64,000 nucleotides of DNA from Paraglaciecola marina (GCF_004360155.1 NZ_SAIS01000004.1:186001-250000); one strand, 5' to 3'; positions 35,592 to 46,261 are shown, numbered from the stretch's first letter. A program made the numbers and translations. The notes: generated by a model from the letters alone, not told the origin.

Positions 35592-38500
35592 CTATTTATT
35601 CTTTTTAAAATCTTCTTCTGATGCTCCGGACCACACTTTACTTAACAAATGCATAGCCGTGGCAACGCGATTTATCGGTTTGATGAGGTCTGTAGTATCT
35701 GACTGCTGCATATCTAGTTTGATGGCTTCTAATGAATTCGCCATTTGACCAAGTTGTTGCACTGCTTGGGTAGTGGGGTCACCTTCAATTTGTAAGGTTT
35801 GCTTACTACTAAAAGCGCTACAAATATGTTCCCAACGAGCAGTTTGCTCTGCACTCATTACGCCCCTTAACATTGCCAGTTTAAGTAGGTTTTCTTCGGC
35901 ACCCGAGGTGAGTGTTTGTGCTTCACCCGTATAGTGGTCGCCAATCAATTGCATCAGTTCATCCTGATTCATCACAGCCGAGACTTTTTCGGCCATTTTG
36001 TTCATATTTCGATAACTACCCTGCAATTTAAACGGGGGCTCTTCGCGATAGTCTTCTGCGGTAGCAGCTGATTGAATATACTGTAAGTTCACCTTCAAAA
36101 TCACATTTTGAATGGCGCTAAGGTGCTTTAAGACACTGATGATTTCGTTTACTTCTGCGCCACTATATTGATGATTTAGGTCACCACTAGTGCTTTCTCC
36201 ATTTTGCGCCATAGCGACAAATTTATAAACGTCTTGCATATCTCTTAATGCTAAAGGTGCAAGAACAGGGTTAGACGTCAGGGCATTTTCGATATAGCTC
36301 AGTGCAAACTGCTCTTCTTTGCCTCCTAACACATCCCCTAAGTTGTAGATGTCAGCGCGGTTTGCCAACATATCAGGCACTTTAAACACATCCCCTGATT
36401 CCGTGTAAGGGTTACCCGCCATGACCACACAGAATTTTTTACCTCGCATGTCATAAGTTTTAGCTTGGCCTTTCCATACCCCTTCGATACGCCTAGTACC
36501 ATCACATAGCGAGATAAATTTTTGTAAAAACTCAGGATGGGTATGTTGGATATCATCCAAGTACAACATCACATTGCTACCCATCTCTAAACCTAAATTG
36601 AGTTTTTCAAGTTCTTGGCGGGCGGTGGCGTTAGGTGCATTCTCTGGGTCAATAGAGGTCACATCATGGCCAAGAGACGGACAGTTTATTTTCATAAACA
36701 CCAAACCTAAGCGGTCGGCTACATATTCCATCAAGGTGGTTTTACCGTAACCGGGAGGCGATATTAATAATAATAACCCCATTAAATCGGTACGCTTATT
36801 GTCACCTACTGTACCCATTTGTTTCGCTAAATTATCGCCAATAATGGGCAAATATACTTCGTTGATTAAACGATTACGTACAAAGGAACTTAACGGCTTA
36901 GCCTTGTAGGCATCCAGTTGTAACTCTTGTTTGCTTAGCAGCATTTGTTGCTGGCGTAACTCATGATATCGATGAAAGTTAGCCACATGTTGCACATGAT
37001 ACTGATTAAGCCTTTCACTATATTCATCTAAAGCAATGTGTAACTGACTATCTTTAATATTTTTATGATCGCTAAGTAACCCATCAATGGTGATATTTAA
37101 GTCTACTTTACTAGGCCGAGTATTGAGCTTATCTTGGCAAATAATAAGTGCAGCAGCCTCTGGTAAATAATGGGCTAATTGTGCCTTATCATTTTCTGAC
37201 AAAGTAGCGGCTAACCATGCATTAGTAAGCGACCACTGCTCCTCTAATCCATATATAACAACACCATTAGACGGAGAACTCTCAATTAATTGATTAAACT
37301 GAGCCATGACAGATTGGAATTCATGACCATGACCTAGAGTGTCCAATTGCTTGGCAAAGTTTGCTGCTAACCCCTTGGCAGGCTGGCTGCTGATAAAGGC
37401 CAATTTAGGTTGAGCTAGTTCAGCGCTTAAATAATGACTACTTTGCTCAATTTCGTTGTGGGTAAAGGTTAAAGCAAATCGCTTACAAAACTCTTGTAGT
37501 TTGTGTTGCAAGCTTTGTTGTAATTGCTCAAAACCCTCAAGGCTATTAAAAGAATTAGCCAACAGCTGGGCGCTAAAGGCATGGCTTTGCCAGATTTTTT
37601 CTTGGTTTTTTTCTCGACTAGAAAACCCCCAAAACATCATGGCCAACGCTCTGGATTTTGGTGAGTAACGCAATAAATCTGCTTTTTGATGCACAGGCAA
37701 AATAGCCTGTAATACCTTTATCGTATCCGAGTCGTGAACACCTTTTTCGTAGCCTTCTTGGTAACGCTCAGAGATATAGCCGCGTACTAGATCTAATAAC
37801 GCTTTTGAATCATTAGCTAACTCGTACAAACCCTTAATAGACTGTCCATTCTGTTGCAGCTCTGCATCACGAATAATTAAAGAGGCGAGATATTCAATAC
37901 GGCTGACTTGGTCATTTTCAGACACTAAGGCCTGTTGCCAATAGGGTTTGAGTTCGTTTAATTCTTGACTGTCGAGCTGTTCAAAATAGTCAGTGCCAAC
38001 CAGGTGTCGATACAAGCCGTCATCACGGGGTAACAAAGTTAAATCTAGATTTTGCGAATTCACACTAAACTTATGTTTACCCAACTTAATTACTGCGCCA
38101 CCGTCTTCAAAAATATCCTGTTTATCTCGCAGACTACGGATACCCTGTTCTTTGGCAGCTTTAAGCTGAGCCTCTAAATCATCAGCTTTAACCGGATCGT
38201 TCAAATCACGAAGCTGTGCGACTAAGTCAGCTAGCTTCATAACCATAGGGTCAGAAGCAAAGTAAGTATTAAGCTGATCGGCATCGTTAAAGCCAGCAGC
38301 TCGCCTAGATACACCTTTTAAAATACGCTCTGCAGCAGTATATAAATTTTGTGAGCGACGTTGCTGGTCTTCAATCAGGCTTTGTTTGCGGCTTTCAAAT
38401 ACACTGTGAAGTTCTTCTCGTTTATCCATTATGTCGGATAAAAACTGATCATACTCACTGAATTTAGACTCTAGCTCTTCAAGCTGGATCATCAAGCGAG

Positions 38501-40673
38501 ATAACTGCTCGTCGGCTTTGTCTGGTGTGTCAACCATGGCAATGGCGCTATTGATGCTTTGAGAAAACAATCTAAATTGCGCTGCAAACTCGGCAGAAGA
38601 TTCGCCAGTTCCTAGCTCTTTACGACGATTTTTACCTTGGGCTTTGACTTGATTTAATTTGGCATATATTTCAGATATATCATCAAGAATCTTTATTCTT
38701 ACTGTAGCGTCGTCTACTTTTAAACCATTTAAAATTTCGGTCAATAAATCTAAGCCAACAGATAAACTGTCTAATTCATCAATCAGTGGCTTAATATCTA
38801 CTACTAGTGTTACTTCAGCCACGCTATTTTCTAAAGCGGAGACTTTTTCATGGTATGGTTGCAACGCTTTATCAGCTGCTAAAAACGCTACGGTAGCACT
38901 GCTCACCTCTTCGAATTTTTCAGTTACTTGAGCATCTAATTCGGCGATGCGCGTTTTATTGATATACCGCTGATCTTTCAAGGTGATTAAGTGGCCCCGC
39001 TGCTGACGTAATGCAGTCAAACAGTTCACGTATTGTTCGGGAGATTGCCAATCATTGATTTTAACTGACGCTAATACTTCAGCTTGTTTTTGCTCAGCGT
39101 GAACTAGGGCCTTGTCAGCCTGCAAGCGTATTTGCTCAACCTTAATAAACTCATCAATTACCAGCTCAGCGGTAGCAGTAATACTTTGTATAACCTCACC
39201 TAGGCCGTTAACTTCTGGCTCTGATAACCAATAATAACTGTCGAACATAGTGCGGCAGGTTTTGATTAAGTCTTCGTATAAATTACGACTGGGATTTGGG
39301 TTTGCCACACTGCGATTAATGGCAATCAAATCTGAAATACCCCGCACTAATTCTTTATTGCCAATGCGGCTAAAAAAACTATCGGTTGTGGGTTGTTTAG
39401 CAGCATGCTCTTGGCTGAAGTATGGGGTTTCCCATACTTGCATAGGGTGTACTCGAGTCGCTTCGTCTTCAGCTACAAACACCACCATAGTGCCATTTTC
39501 AAATACGCTATAGCCATGAGCATAAATAGGGTTTTGTAACTCTTTACGAATAAGGTTATAAGAATACAAGCCAACCAATCCAGATTCTGGCTCGTAAAAT
39601 ACGTAAAGCACATCCTCGCCATTAGGTGAGCGGATAGTACGCTTAAAACGTAAACCTTCTATTTCGTCAGGGAAAGACTTTGTTTCACCATTTTGTAGGT
39701 AATAACCACCGGGAAAAATAATGCCGTGGTCTTCTGGTAACGACACACAAGCTAAACCTATGGCATCAATACGATTAACCTGATTTGTTCGAGTGTTAAA
39801 GACCAAATAACGATACTGCTTTTCGCGGTAAGGTTGGATTTTTAGCAGAATCAAAGTGCCAATTTTTGCGTAGTGAATATCGGCATCTGCTAGGCTTTGA
39901 GTTTGATCGTCTACCGGTTCGTTATAGATCCCCAAACCGTCTTCGGTATTATTTTCGATCTTGATAGTGAGCTGACCGCTTAGGGTTTCAACAAACACAG
40001 AATCAAGAATATTAACGTGGGGATGTTGGCCCGTTTCGTGTTGCTCGCGCCCAGCTTTTAGCCATTCAAAATCATGTGAGGGAGCTACTTTAATTACCCG
40101 CTCACCGCGGTTATCTATGTAGGTAGCACTACCGTCTTTGTTTACTCGCCATTGAAAAACTCGTGTGTCTTCAATTTTTCGGCCAATTTGAAACACAGCA
40201 AAAAGGGTTTGATTTTGTACTTTAAGCTGAATTAAGCGAGCTTCTTTGTAATAAACGTATAACTCACTGAATTCTTTAACAAAGTTAGCATCTGCTAAAA
40301 AACTACCTGCTAGGTCTTGGGCTTCAAGATCATATCCTGCGTCACTTTGCTTGAGCTTAAACAAACCAAATACATCTTGTACTTTGGTTTCTTTTTTAAG
40401 GCCAATGAATACGTTGTAGCCAAATAAAATATGCTCACCAACTGGCACTATATCCCTAGCAACACAGTTATTTTCGGTTCTGACCCGTACTCGACTAAGT
40501 ACATCTAATTTCGCTTGACCAAACTCATCAATGCGGGCTTGATTAAGGGCATCGACTTTTTGTTTAAGAGCTGACGCTTGCTCGGTTAAGCGAGCGCGAA
40601 TAACTTCATAAGCCCCGCCCTCGGCAACCGCTTGGTCAACTTGGTTTTGATCTCTTGTAGCTTGTTCTGCCAT
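35592..40673 (-). CDS. Giant DUF3686-type ATPase (AAA fold), 1693 residues
   Basis: A very long soluble protein. Residues about 60-430 are a beta-rich repeat region containing FGYNVFIGLK and RYLVFNTRTNQV, possibly a propeller. Residues about 500-900 are long helices/coiled coil. The AAA module near 1300-1500 has Walker A PPGYGKTTLM (about 1305), Walker B VMLYLDDIQ (about 1370), and VVMAGNPYTESGDVF with a sensor asparagine. This matches proteins annotated as DNA repair ATPase (DUF3686). The substrate is unknown, and DNA repair is only a label. It is downstream of the flotillin and OB-fold genes in one cluster. Confidence 0.85.
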   Translation of the reverse strand: MAEQATRDQNQVDQAVAEGGAYEVIRARLTEQASALKQKVDALNQARIDEFGQAKLDVLSRVRVRTENNCVARDIVPVGEHILFGYNVFIGLKKETKVQDVFGLFKLKQSDAGYDLEAQDLAGSFLADANFVKEFSELYVYYKEARLIQLKVQNQTLFAVFQIGRKIEDTRVFQWRVNKDGSATYIDNRGERVIKVAPSHDFEWLKAGREQHETGQHPHVNILDSVFVETLSGQLTIKIENNTEDGLGIYNEPVDDQTQSLADADIHYAKIGTLILLKIQPYREKQYRYLVFNTRTNQVNRIDAIGLACVSLPEDHGIIFPGGYYLQNGETKSFPDEIEGLRFKRTIRSPNGEDVLYVFYEPESGLVGLYSYNLIRKELQNPIYAHGYSVFENGTMVVFVAEDEATRVHPMQVWETPYFSQEHAAKQPTTDSFFSRIGNKELVRGISDLIAINRSVANPNPSRNLYEDLIKTCRTMFDSYYWLSEPEVNGLGEVIQSITATAELVIDEFIKVEQIRLQADKALVHAEQKQAEVLASVKINDWQSPEQYVNCLTALRQQRGHLITLKDQRYINKTRIAELDAQVTEKFEEVSSATVAFLAADKALQPYHEKVSALENSVAEVTLVVDIKPLIDELDSLSVGLDLLTEILNGLKVDDATVRIKILDDISEIYAKLNQVKAQGKNRRKELGTGESSAEFAAQFRLFSQSINSAIAMVDTPDKADEQLSRLMIQLEELESKFSEYDQFLSDIMDKREELHSVFESRKQSLIEDQQRRSQNLYTAAERILKGVSRRAAGFNDADQLNTYFASDPMVMKLADLVAQLRDLNDPVKADDLEAQLKAAKEQGIRSLRDKQDIFEDGGAVIKLGKHKFSVNSQNLDLTLLPRDDGLYRHLVGTDYFEQLDSQELNELKPYWQQALVSENDQVSRIEYLASLIIRDAELQQNGQSIKGLYELANDSKALLDLVRGYISERYQEGYEKGVHDSDTIKVLQAILPVHQKADLLRYSPKSRALAMMFWGFSSREKNQEKIWQSHAFSAQLLANSFNSLEGFEQLQQSLQHKLQEFCKRFALTFTHNEIEQSSHYLSAELAQPKLAFISSQPAKGLAANFAKQLDTLGHGHEFQSVMAQFNQLIESSPSNGVVIYGLEEQWSLTNAWLAATLSENDKAQLAHYLPEAAALIICQDKLNTRPSKVDLNITIDGLLSDHKNIKDSQLHIALDEYSERLNQYHVQHVANFHRYHELRQQQMLLSKQELQLDAYKAKPLSSFVRNRLINEVYLPIIGDNLAKQMGTVGDNKRTDLMGLLLLISPPGYGKTTLMEYVADRLGLVFMKINCPSLGHDVTSIDPENAPNATARQELEKLNLGLEMGSNVMLYLDDIQHTHPEFLQKFISLCDGTRRIEGVWKGQAKTYDMRGKKFCVVMAGNPYTESGDVFKVPDMLANRADIYNLGDVLGGKEEQFALSYIENALTSNPVLAPLALRDMQDVYKFVAMAQNGESTSGDLNHQYSGAEVNEIISVLKHLSAIQNVILKVNLQYIQSAATAEDYREEPPFKLQGSYRNMNKMAEKVSAVMNQDELMQLIGDHYTGEAQTLTSGAEENLLKLAMLRGVMSAEQTARWEHICSAFSSKQTLQIEGDPTTQAVQQLGQMANSLEAIKLDMQQSDTTDLIKPINRVATAMHLLSKVWSGASEEDFKKNK

Positions 40674-40730
40674 AAAGCCTCTCCCAGCTAATGAAAACGA
40701 GCAGTGAAATCACTGCCCACACACTGTTTA

Positions 40731-42749
40731 TTAGCTTGAAGTGCTGTCGCTCTTTTTACTTAGCGCTTTGGCAACTAAATCCATAATTTGGGGATTGTCT
40801 CCGCCTTCTTTTAAAAATTTAGCTACGAGTGCGGTAATAGCCGTGTCTTTAGCATTACCGCTGGCACCACCAAAGCCTGCAATCAGCTCTTTGGCATCTT
40901 CAACAAAGCTGGCATCGCCGTTAAAGTGGTCTGCAAATGCAGTTTGCAGTGTTTCACTCTTGCCTATTGTGCCATCAATGGCTTTACCTACAGATAGGGA
41001 TTTAACAAAGCTATCTAGGTAGCTGGTGTCTCCTCCTACGATATCAATATTGGCTTCTTTTAACGCTTCGGATAACACCAGTGCTTGTTGTTTAGCAATT
41101 TCTACGTTGGTAGTAATTGACTCCATGTTTTCTTCGTGGTGTTTGTCTAGACGCATTCTGAACTCTTCGTGTGAACGCTGGCTGTCAGACATAGTGCCCA
41201 TAGCTTCAAATTTCTTGGTCATACCTTCTGCTTCAGCAGCTGCCTTTTTCGCCATGACTTCTGCTTCAGCCACACCGGTTTTTTCAACGGCATCGGCTAA
41301 GGCTTCTTGTACTCTTACTTCAGCCATGCCCTCTTGCTCTTTGGCAATAGCTTGGGCTTCCATCACTTTAGCTTCTGCTAACCCGGTAGCTGCCGCAAGA
41401 GCCTCTTTACCTTCTGCTTCTTTACGTTGTGACAAAGCAAGTTTCTCGGCCACATCTAGGTCAGCCATCGCAATCACAGATTTCTCTTTGGCAATGTACT
41501 CCGCAGATTTCTCAGCAGCTTCAGCAGCTTTAATGTCTTTCACTAAGGCTTCTTCAGCTTCTGCTTCGGCGGCAATCACTTTCGCTTTTTTCAAGCGTTC
41601 AGCTTCAGAAACCACACGTACGTCATTAATTTCTTCTTCTTTTTCGGCAACCGTTTTATCTACTTCTACTCGACTGCGAATAACATCGGCAATTTCACGC
41701 TTTTCATGCTCTAGGAGTTTTTCGTTGGCAATACGCTGTAACGACGCTTCTTTCTCACGTTCAATTTGCTCAAGCTCTCGGGCTTTTACGACACGTTCTT
41801 CTTCAATGGCAACAGCACGTAAACGATTGTTTTCAGCCACTTCTACTTCACGCTGTTTGTTTTGCTCTTGCACTTCAATTTCTTGCTCGGCTTGCACACG
41901 AGCTTGTTCAGACTTCAGCTTTTCTTCGTGTTGTACTCGCTCAGTTTCAGCAGTCTCGCGTGCGATTACGGTTTCTACTTCACGTTTTTGTTTCGCTTCA
42001 GCATCAGCTTGCTGGCGTTCTAGCTCTAAAATTGCTTCGCGGGTTTCAACGTCTTTACGCTTGATTTTCATCTCTTCGTCGCGCTCAAACACATTGGTTT
42101 GAATATGTTGTTCTGCGGTAAGTTGAGTGATTTTACGAATACCTTGGGAGTCTAAGATATTATTTGGGTCAAGCTTTTCAAGTGGCGTTTGCTCTAGGTA
42201 ATCAATAGCAACATCTTCAAGTACATAACCGTTTAGGTCGGTGCCAATGTTATCGATAATCATGTCGCGGAACTTGTCACGTTTGGCGTATAGCTCTTCA
42301 AATTCTAAAGATTTACCGACGGTTTTTAGAGCTTCTGAGAACTTGGCACTAAACAAGTCTTCTAATGTGGCAATGTTAGACGCTCGCTCACAACCAATAG
42401 CTTGTGCCACCTTCATTACATCATCGCGATTTTTATTAACCTTAACAAAAAAGCCAACTTTGATATCTGCACGAATATTATCGTTACAAATCAAGCCATC
42501 AGAGCCACTTCTGTCTACCTCAATAGTTTTCAAAGAGATATCCATAATTTCCATTTTATGAAATACCGGTATCACCACACCGCCGGTAAAAGTAACCGTA
42601 GGTTCGTTACCCATTTTGTTGATGATCATGGCACGGCCTTGCTCCACTTTTTTGTATAAGCGAGCAAGCATAAGCGTGACCCCCATAATTAATACAAAAA
42701 TGCCTACAGCAAGAGAAATCCAAAAAATTACATCACTTTCAGTATTCAT
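40731..42749 (-). CDS. yqiK: YqiK-type flotillin (SPFH/band-7 protein)
   Basis: A 672-residue protein with one N-terminal membrane helix (about 8-30), an SPFH/band-7 domain (about 40-200, with GRAMIINKMGNEPTVTFTGGVVIP) and a very long alanine/glutamate-rich coiled coil (about 210-540). The order and the N-terminal anchor match Escherichia coli YqiK rather than typical eukaryote-like flotillins. It should assemble large rings in membrane microdomains. The OB-fold partner lies 39 bases upstream and the giant ATPase follows 57 bases downstream. Confidence 0.9.
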   Translation of the reverse strand: MNTESDVIFWISLAVGIFVLIMGVTLMLARLYKKVEQGRAMIINKMGNEPTVTFTGGVVIPVFHKMEIMDISLKTIEVDRSGSDGLICNDNIRADIKVGFFVKVNKNRDDVMKVAQAIGCERASNIATLEDLFSAKFSEALKTVGKSLEFEELYAKRDKFRDMIIDNIGTDLNGYVLEDVAIDYLEQTPLEKLDPNNILDSQGIRKITQLTAEQHIQTNVFERDEEMKIKRKDVETREAILELERQQADAEAKQKREVETVIARETAETERVQHEEKLKSEQARVQAEQEIEVQEQNKQREVEVAENNRLRAVAIEEERVVKARELEQIEREKEASLQRIANEKLLEHEKREIADVIRSRVEVDKTVAEKEEEINDVRVVSEAERLKKAKVIAAEAEAEEALVKDIKAAEAAEKSAEYIAKEKSVIAMADLDVAEKLALSQRKEAEGKEALAAATGLAEAKVMEAQAIAKEQEGMAEVRVQEALADAVEKTGVAEAEVMAKKAAAEAEGMTKKFEAMGTMSDSQRSHEEFRMRLDKHHEENMESITTNVEIAKQQALVLSEALKEANIDIVGGDTSYLDSFVKSLSVGKAIDGTIGKSETLQTAFADHFNGDASFVEDAKELIAGFGGASGNAKDTAITALVAKFLKEGGDNPQIMDLVAKALSKKSDSTSS

Positions 42750-42788
42750 ACGTTGACTCCATTAACTACTTTTTATTGGGGAAAGGGG

Positions 42789-43421
42789 TTACAGGCTAGA
42801 AGATGACATTGCCATTACTTCTGCTTCGCTGGCGACTGTATAGCTATCGGTTTCTTCAGAAAACTCTAATAACACGATACGGCTGCCTTTAGATAAATCG
42901 TTGGGGGTATTCGCTCTGATGCTATATACCATGCCGTCATCTGCCGTTGCTTGACCAAAAGACTCGGTAACTGTCTGTGTGGTAACCGTGCATATCACAC
43001 CATGTAAGTCTTTCTTCGAGAGAGCTTCATGAGTATGAAATACTTTACGAAGAGGTTTACAACATACCGCAGCAAAAGGAATAGCAATCACTACTGCAAA
43101 TATCGCCACAATAAAACCTACGGCAGTGGCCGTTAACACGCCATCGAGCAAGGGCATCAAATATTTGCGGGCCAAATAGGTAAAGGCAAAGGCATAAATA
43201 TCAACAAGGGTTAATGCTACGGTTAGCGGTACTCCGTCTAAACCAAGGCTTTCTATCCAAGTGCCACTGGTAGCGTCAGCATCACTGTCGCTATCAAAAT
43301 CAAGAATTTCAATATCAATTAATCCTGCAAAAGCCATAAGCCAAAACAGCATAAAAACAATTAAAGGAACTGTGAATATGATGGTGGGGAAGCTAAACAC
43401 TTCGTTTAAAAAAAGTTCCAT
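42789..43421 (-). CDS. yqiJ: YqiJ-like membrane protein with C-terminal OB fold
   Basis: A 210-residue protein. Helices at about 12-35, 65-90 and 95-125 are followed by a beta-rich C-terminus (DLHGVICTVTTQTVTESFGQATADD, SKGSRIVLLEFSEETDSY) that fits the OB fold of NfeD/YqiJ proteins. NfeD-like proteins partner with SPFH proteins, and a flotillin gene follows immediately. It begins the cluster on the minus strand; the 230-base upstream gap should hold the promoter. Confidence 0.85.
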   Translation of the reverse strand: MELFLNEVFSFPTIIFTVPLIVFMLFWLMAFAGLIDIEILDFDSDSDADATSGTWIESLGLDGVPLTVALTLVDIYAFAFTYLARKYLMPLLDGVLTATAVGFIVAIFAVVIAIPFAAVCCKPLRKVFHTHEALSKKDLHGVICTVTTQTVTESFGQATADDGMVYSIRANTPNDLSKGSRIVLLEFSEETDSYTVASEAEVMAMSSSSL

Positions 43422-43652
43422 TTTGTTCTGCTCCGTAACTACGTTTGAGAATCAAACTAATCAGGTCATTAAAGATTGAAATTACTTTTAAAACATAGAT
43501 TTGTCAATGAGAAGAGTTTCTATTCGTACTGAAGACTTGTAACAAAATTCGCTTATATGAAGAAGGTAATTCCCCATTTTTCATAGCTTTTTATTACAAA
43601 TCTTATATAAAACAGTGTTGCTATGATCCCCCTATAGAAACACTGCTAATGT

Positions 43653-44357
43653 TTAGTTTAATGCGATACCATCTAAAATATCATGAATACGCTCAGCGTT
43701 TTTACCCAAGTCACTGCGGCCGATACGTGACTTACTACGCACATCTAATATTGTTTTGTCTGCTTGGCTTTGAATTCTAATTACCACGTCATCTATAAAA
43801 CCAAACCAAGCAGTAGTGTCATATGCCTCTATTTGCCCTGTGGCCTTGTCTGCGGTAACGACTTCTAAGCCCATACTTTTTACAGAAGCTAGAGCAGCAT
43901 CAAAGACTAGAACGCTAGACTGAGAGTAAGTTTGCGTTTGTAACTCTGGATATGCGCTACGTTGCTGACTGGCAATTTCTTCACCTTGATAGGCTGCAGG
44001 GTTGGGGGCGTCTGCGCGTAGAGCAAGAATGGCATTAAATTTAGGAGGGTTAACTAAATCAGTGCTTATGTCGTGAATAGCGGGCACAGATTTTCCTTTG
44101 TTCATCATACCTAAGGGGAAACCTACAGCCACAAGTGCTAACAAAGCTGAAAAAATAGTGGTACTCCATACTATATTTTTACGCATAAAAATAACTTGAA
44201 TCAACACTAAGACCAAAACAATTGCGCCCACAATAAGTGCCACACGAAATCCCATAAAGGCTTGTCGTAGTTCTAAAACTTCGGCTTGATATAAAGGGCC
44301 AGATAACATCAAAATAAGTACAGATAAAATACCTGCAATTAAGGTAATAACTTTCAT
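43653..44357 (-). CDS. DUF1499 family membrane protein
   Basis: A 234-residue protein with three hydrophobic segments (about 5-25, 35-58 and 68-90). The C-terminal soluble domain (about 105-230) shows VLVFDAALASVKSMGLEVVTAD, EAYDTTAWFGFIDDVVIRI, and SKSRIGRSDLGKNAERI, the DUF1499 motif. Function unknown. It is on the same strand as the flotillin cluster but separated from it by 231 bases. Confidence 0.85.
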   Translation of the reverse strand: MKVITLIAGILSVLILMLSGPLYQAEVLELRQAFMGFRVALIVGAIVLVLVLIQVIFMRKNIVWSTTIFSALLALVAVGFPLGMMNKGKSVPAIHDISTDLVNPPKFNAILALRADAPNPAAYQGEEIASQQRSAYPELQTQTYSQSSVLVFDAALASVKSMGLEVVTADKATGQIEAYDTTAWFGFIDDVVIRIQSQADKTILDVRSKSRIGRSDLGKNAERIHDILDGIALN

Positions 44358-44462
44358 AAAAACTCGGTCCTGTCATGATAAGTAGCAATATATGCAGATG
44401 ATAATATATAAATGGTTGCGGCAATGCGAATTGTTCCAACTAAGGTTGAGGCATAAACAAAC

Positions 44463-45281
44463 ATGATGATTGATAGCACCACAGAAGTTTGGATCAGGCT
44501 AGGTGTGTTTATTGGCGTTTTAGCACTGATGATGTGCTGGGAAGCATTAACACCTAACCGCAAATCTCCGGTATCTAAGCTGGCACGTTGGACCTCAAAC
44601 TTTGGGTTAATTTTTCTTGGCTCCTTGGTGGTTCGCTTGCTCATACCTGCAGGTTTAGGGGCGGTAGCTCTGTGGGCACAACAGCACAATATAGGTTTAT
44701 GGAATCAATTTTCTGTAAGCTTGTGGTGGTCTATACCTATTACTGTGGTGTTATTTGATTGCCTGATTTATTGGCAACATAGGTTATTTCACCGGGTACC
44801 TTTGCTTTGGCGACTACACAGAGTACACCACGCCGACCCACATATTGATGTGTCTACTGGCCTTAGGTTTCACCCAATAGAAATTGGGCTGAGTATTGCC
44901 ATTAAGTTAGTGGCGGTTGTTCTACTGGGTGCTCCATTAATGGCGATTCTAATTTTTGAAGTGCTACTCAACGCCACCGCTATGTTTAGCCATGCAAATA
45001 TTGCGCTTCCTAAAAATATAGAGCGGCTACTTCGTAAAGTCATAGTGACGCAAACCATGCATCGTATTCATCACAGCCAAATTGTGAGTGAGACAGATAG
45101 CAACTTTGGGTTTAATTTATCAATTTGGGATAGGTTATTTGCTAGTTATACCCAAACTGCGAAAAACGGCGACATGGGTATAAATATTGGTTTGAAAGAA
45201 TATCCAACACAAAAATCGAATAGCAACTTAGTACATTTATTGTTGATGCCTTTTAAAAATAAGCCTACAGGTTACAAATAA
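44463..45281 (+). CDS. Sterol desaturase/fatty acid hydroxylase family protein
   Basis: A 272-residue membrane protein with the histidine clusters that bind two irons: WQHRLFHRVPLLWRLHRVHH, TGLRFHPIE, and MHRIHHSQI. These place it in the fatty acid hydroxylase superfamily. It could hydroxylate or desaturate a lipid in the inner membrane, but the lipid is not known. It is divergent from DUF1499, and its end overlaps the convergent yeiH gene by ten bases. Confidence 0.88.
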   Translation: MMIDSTTEVWIRLGVFIGVLALMMCWEALTPNRKSPVSKLARWTSNFGLIFLGSLVVRLLIPAGLGAVALWAQQHNIGLWNQFSVSLWWSIPITVVLFDCLIYWQHRLFHRVPLLWRLHRVHHADPHIDVSTGLRFHPIEIGLSIAIKLVAVVLLGAPLMAILIFEVLLNATAMFSHANIALPKNIERLLRKVIVTQTMHRIHHSQIVSETDSNFGFNLSIWDRLFASYTQTAKNGDMGINIGLKEYPTQKSNSNLVHLLLMPFKNKPTGYK

Positions 45282-46261
45282 GGTAACGCCAATAGAATCA
45301 CTAGGGCAATCCAAATAGTTTCAAATAACAGTAAGAAAATAGGTTTAAGGCCGACGGTTAAAATTTGTCTTAAGTTTGACTTCATACCTATGGCGGCAAT
45401 TGAAATGACCAGTGCATAGCGAGAAAAATCAGTTGCTGCTTGGGTAACAAAAGCTGGAATGTCTAACATACTGTTTAATGTCATTAAGCATACAAATACG
45501 ATTAAAAAAGCAGGGAGTTTGGGGCTTTTAGCTTCAAGATCTTTATCTAAATTTAGTTTTAATAACAACAATATACAAAGTACTACTGGCATTAAAAAAG
45601 AGACTCTTACTAACTTGGTTAAGGTGGCGAGATCTCCGGTTTGTTCAGACACTGAGTACCCGGCCCCTACTACTTGCGCAACGTCATGGATTGTTCCCCC
45701 TAAAAAGATGCTAGTTTCGGTATGGTTTAACCCTAAAGCATCGGCAATAACTGGGTACAAAATCATAGATATGGTCGATAAAGAGGTGACCCCAATCACA
45801 GTTAAAAGGGTGTCTCTGTCTTTATGTTTGTCGTTAGGAAGAATTGCCGAAATGGCCATAGCTGCTGAAGCACCGCAGATCCCTACAGCCCCGCCAGTTA
45901 ACACCCCAAAGCGTTTATTTAAACCTAGGGCTTTGGACAAGACTACGCCTATGGTAATTGTGCTTAGGATAGCAAACACTAATAACAGTGCGGTTTTCCA
46001 CCCTAGTGTTAGCAAGTCACCAAATGCAACCCTAAACCCTAGTAAAGCAACACCTATTCGTAATACATGATTTGCAGCAAACTCAACACCTTGCTTACAT
46101 TGGGTGTCTTCATATAAAAATGACATGGCAATGCCCAGTAATAAGGCAAATAACATGGCTGGCGCGCCATAATGCTCACTTAAAAATAGCGCTGCGAAGC
46201 CCACAATGATTGAAACAGTTAGCCCTGGTAAGACAGCTTTTACAGATAAAACGTGCGACAT
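45272..46261 (-). CDS. yeiH: YeiH-family putative sulfate exporter
   Basis: A 329-residue protein with about ten membrane helices. The YeiH/UPF0324 signatures are GVEFAANHVLRIGVALLGFRV, GGAVGICGASAAMAISAIL, and FLGGTIHDVAQVVGAGYSVS. Relatives are annotated as sulfate exporters and are controlled by YeiE in Escherichia coli. Substrate is inferred from the family. Its C-terminal codons overlap the sterol desaturase gene on the other strand. Confidence 0.88.
   Translation of the reverse strand: MSHVLSVKAVLPGLTVSIIVGFAALFLSEHYGAPAMLFALLLGIAMSFLYEDTQCKQGVEFAANHVLRIGVALLGFRVAFGDLLTLGWKTALLLVFAILSTITIGVVLSKALGLNKRFGVLTGGAVGICGASAAMAISAILPNDKHKDRDTLLTVIGVTSLSTISMILYPVIADALGLNHTETSIFLGGTIHDVAQVVGAGYSVSEQTGDLATLTKLVRVSFLMPVVLCILLLLKLNLDKDLEAKSPKLPAFLIVFVCLMTLNSMLDIPAFVTQAATDFSRYALVISIAAIGMKSNLRQILTVGLKPIFLLLFETIWIALVILLALPYL

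Noticed and set aside
41026-42102. 358-codon plus-strand ORF within the flotillin gene
   Set aside because: It is the mirror frame of the flotillin coiled coil, made of Ser/Ala/Ile-rich runs opposite Glu/Ala codons; a shadow of the real gene.
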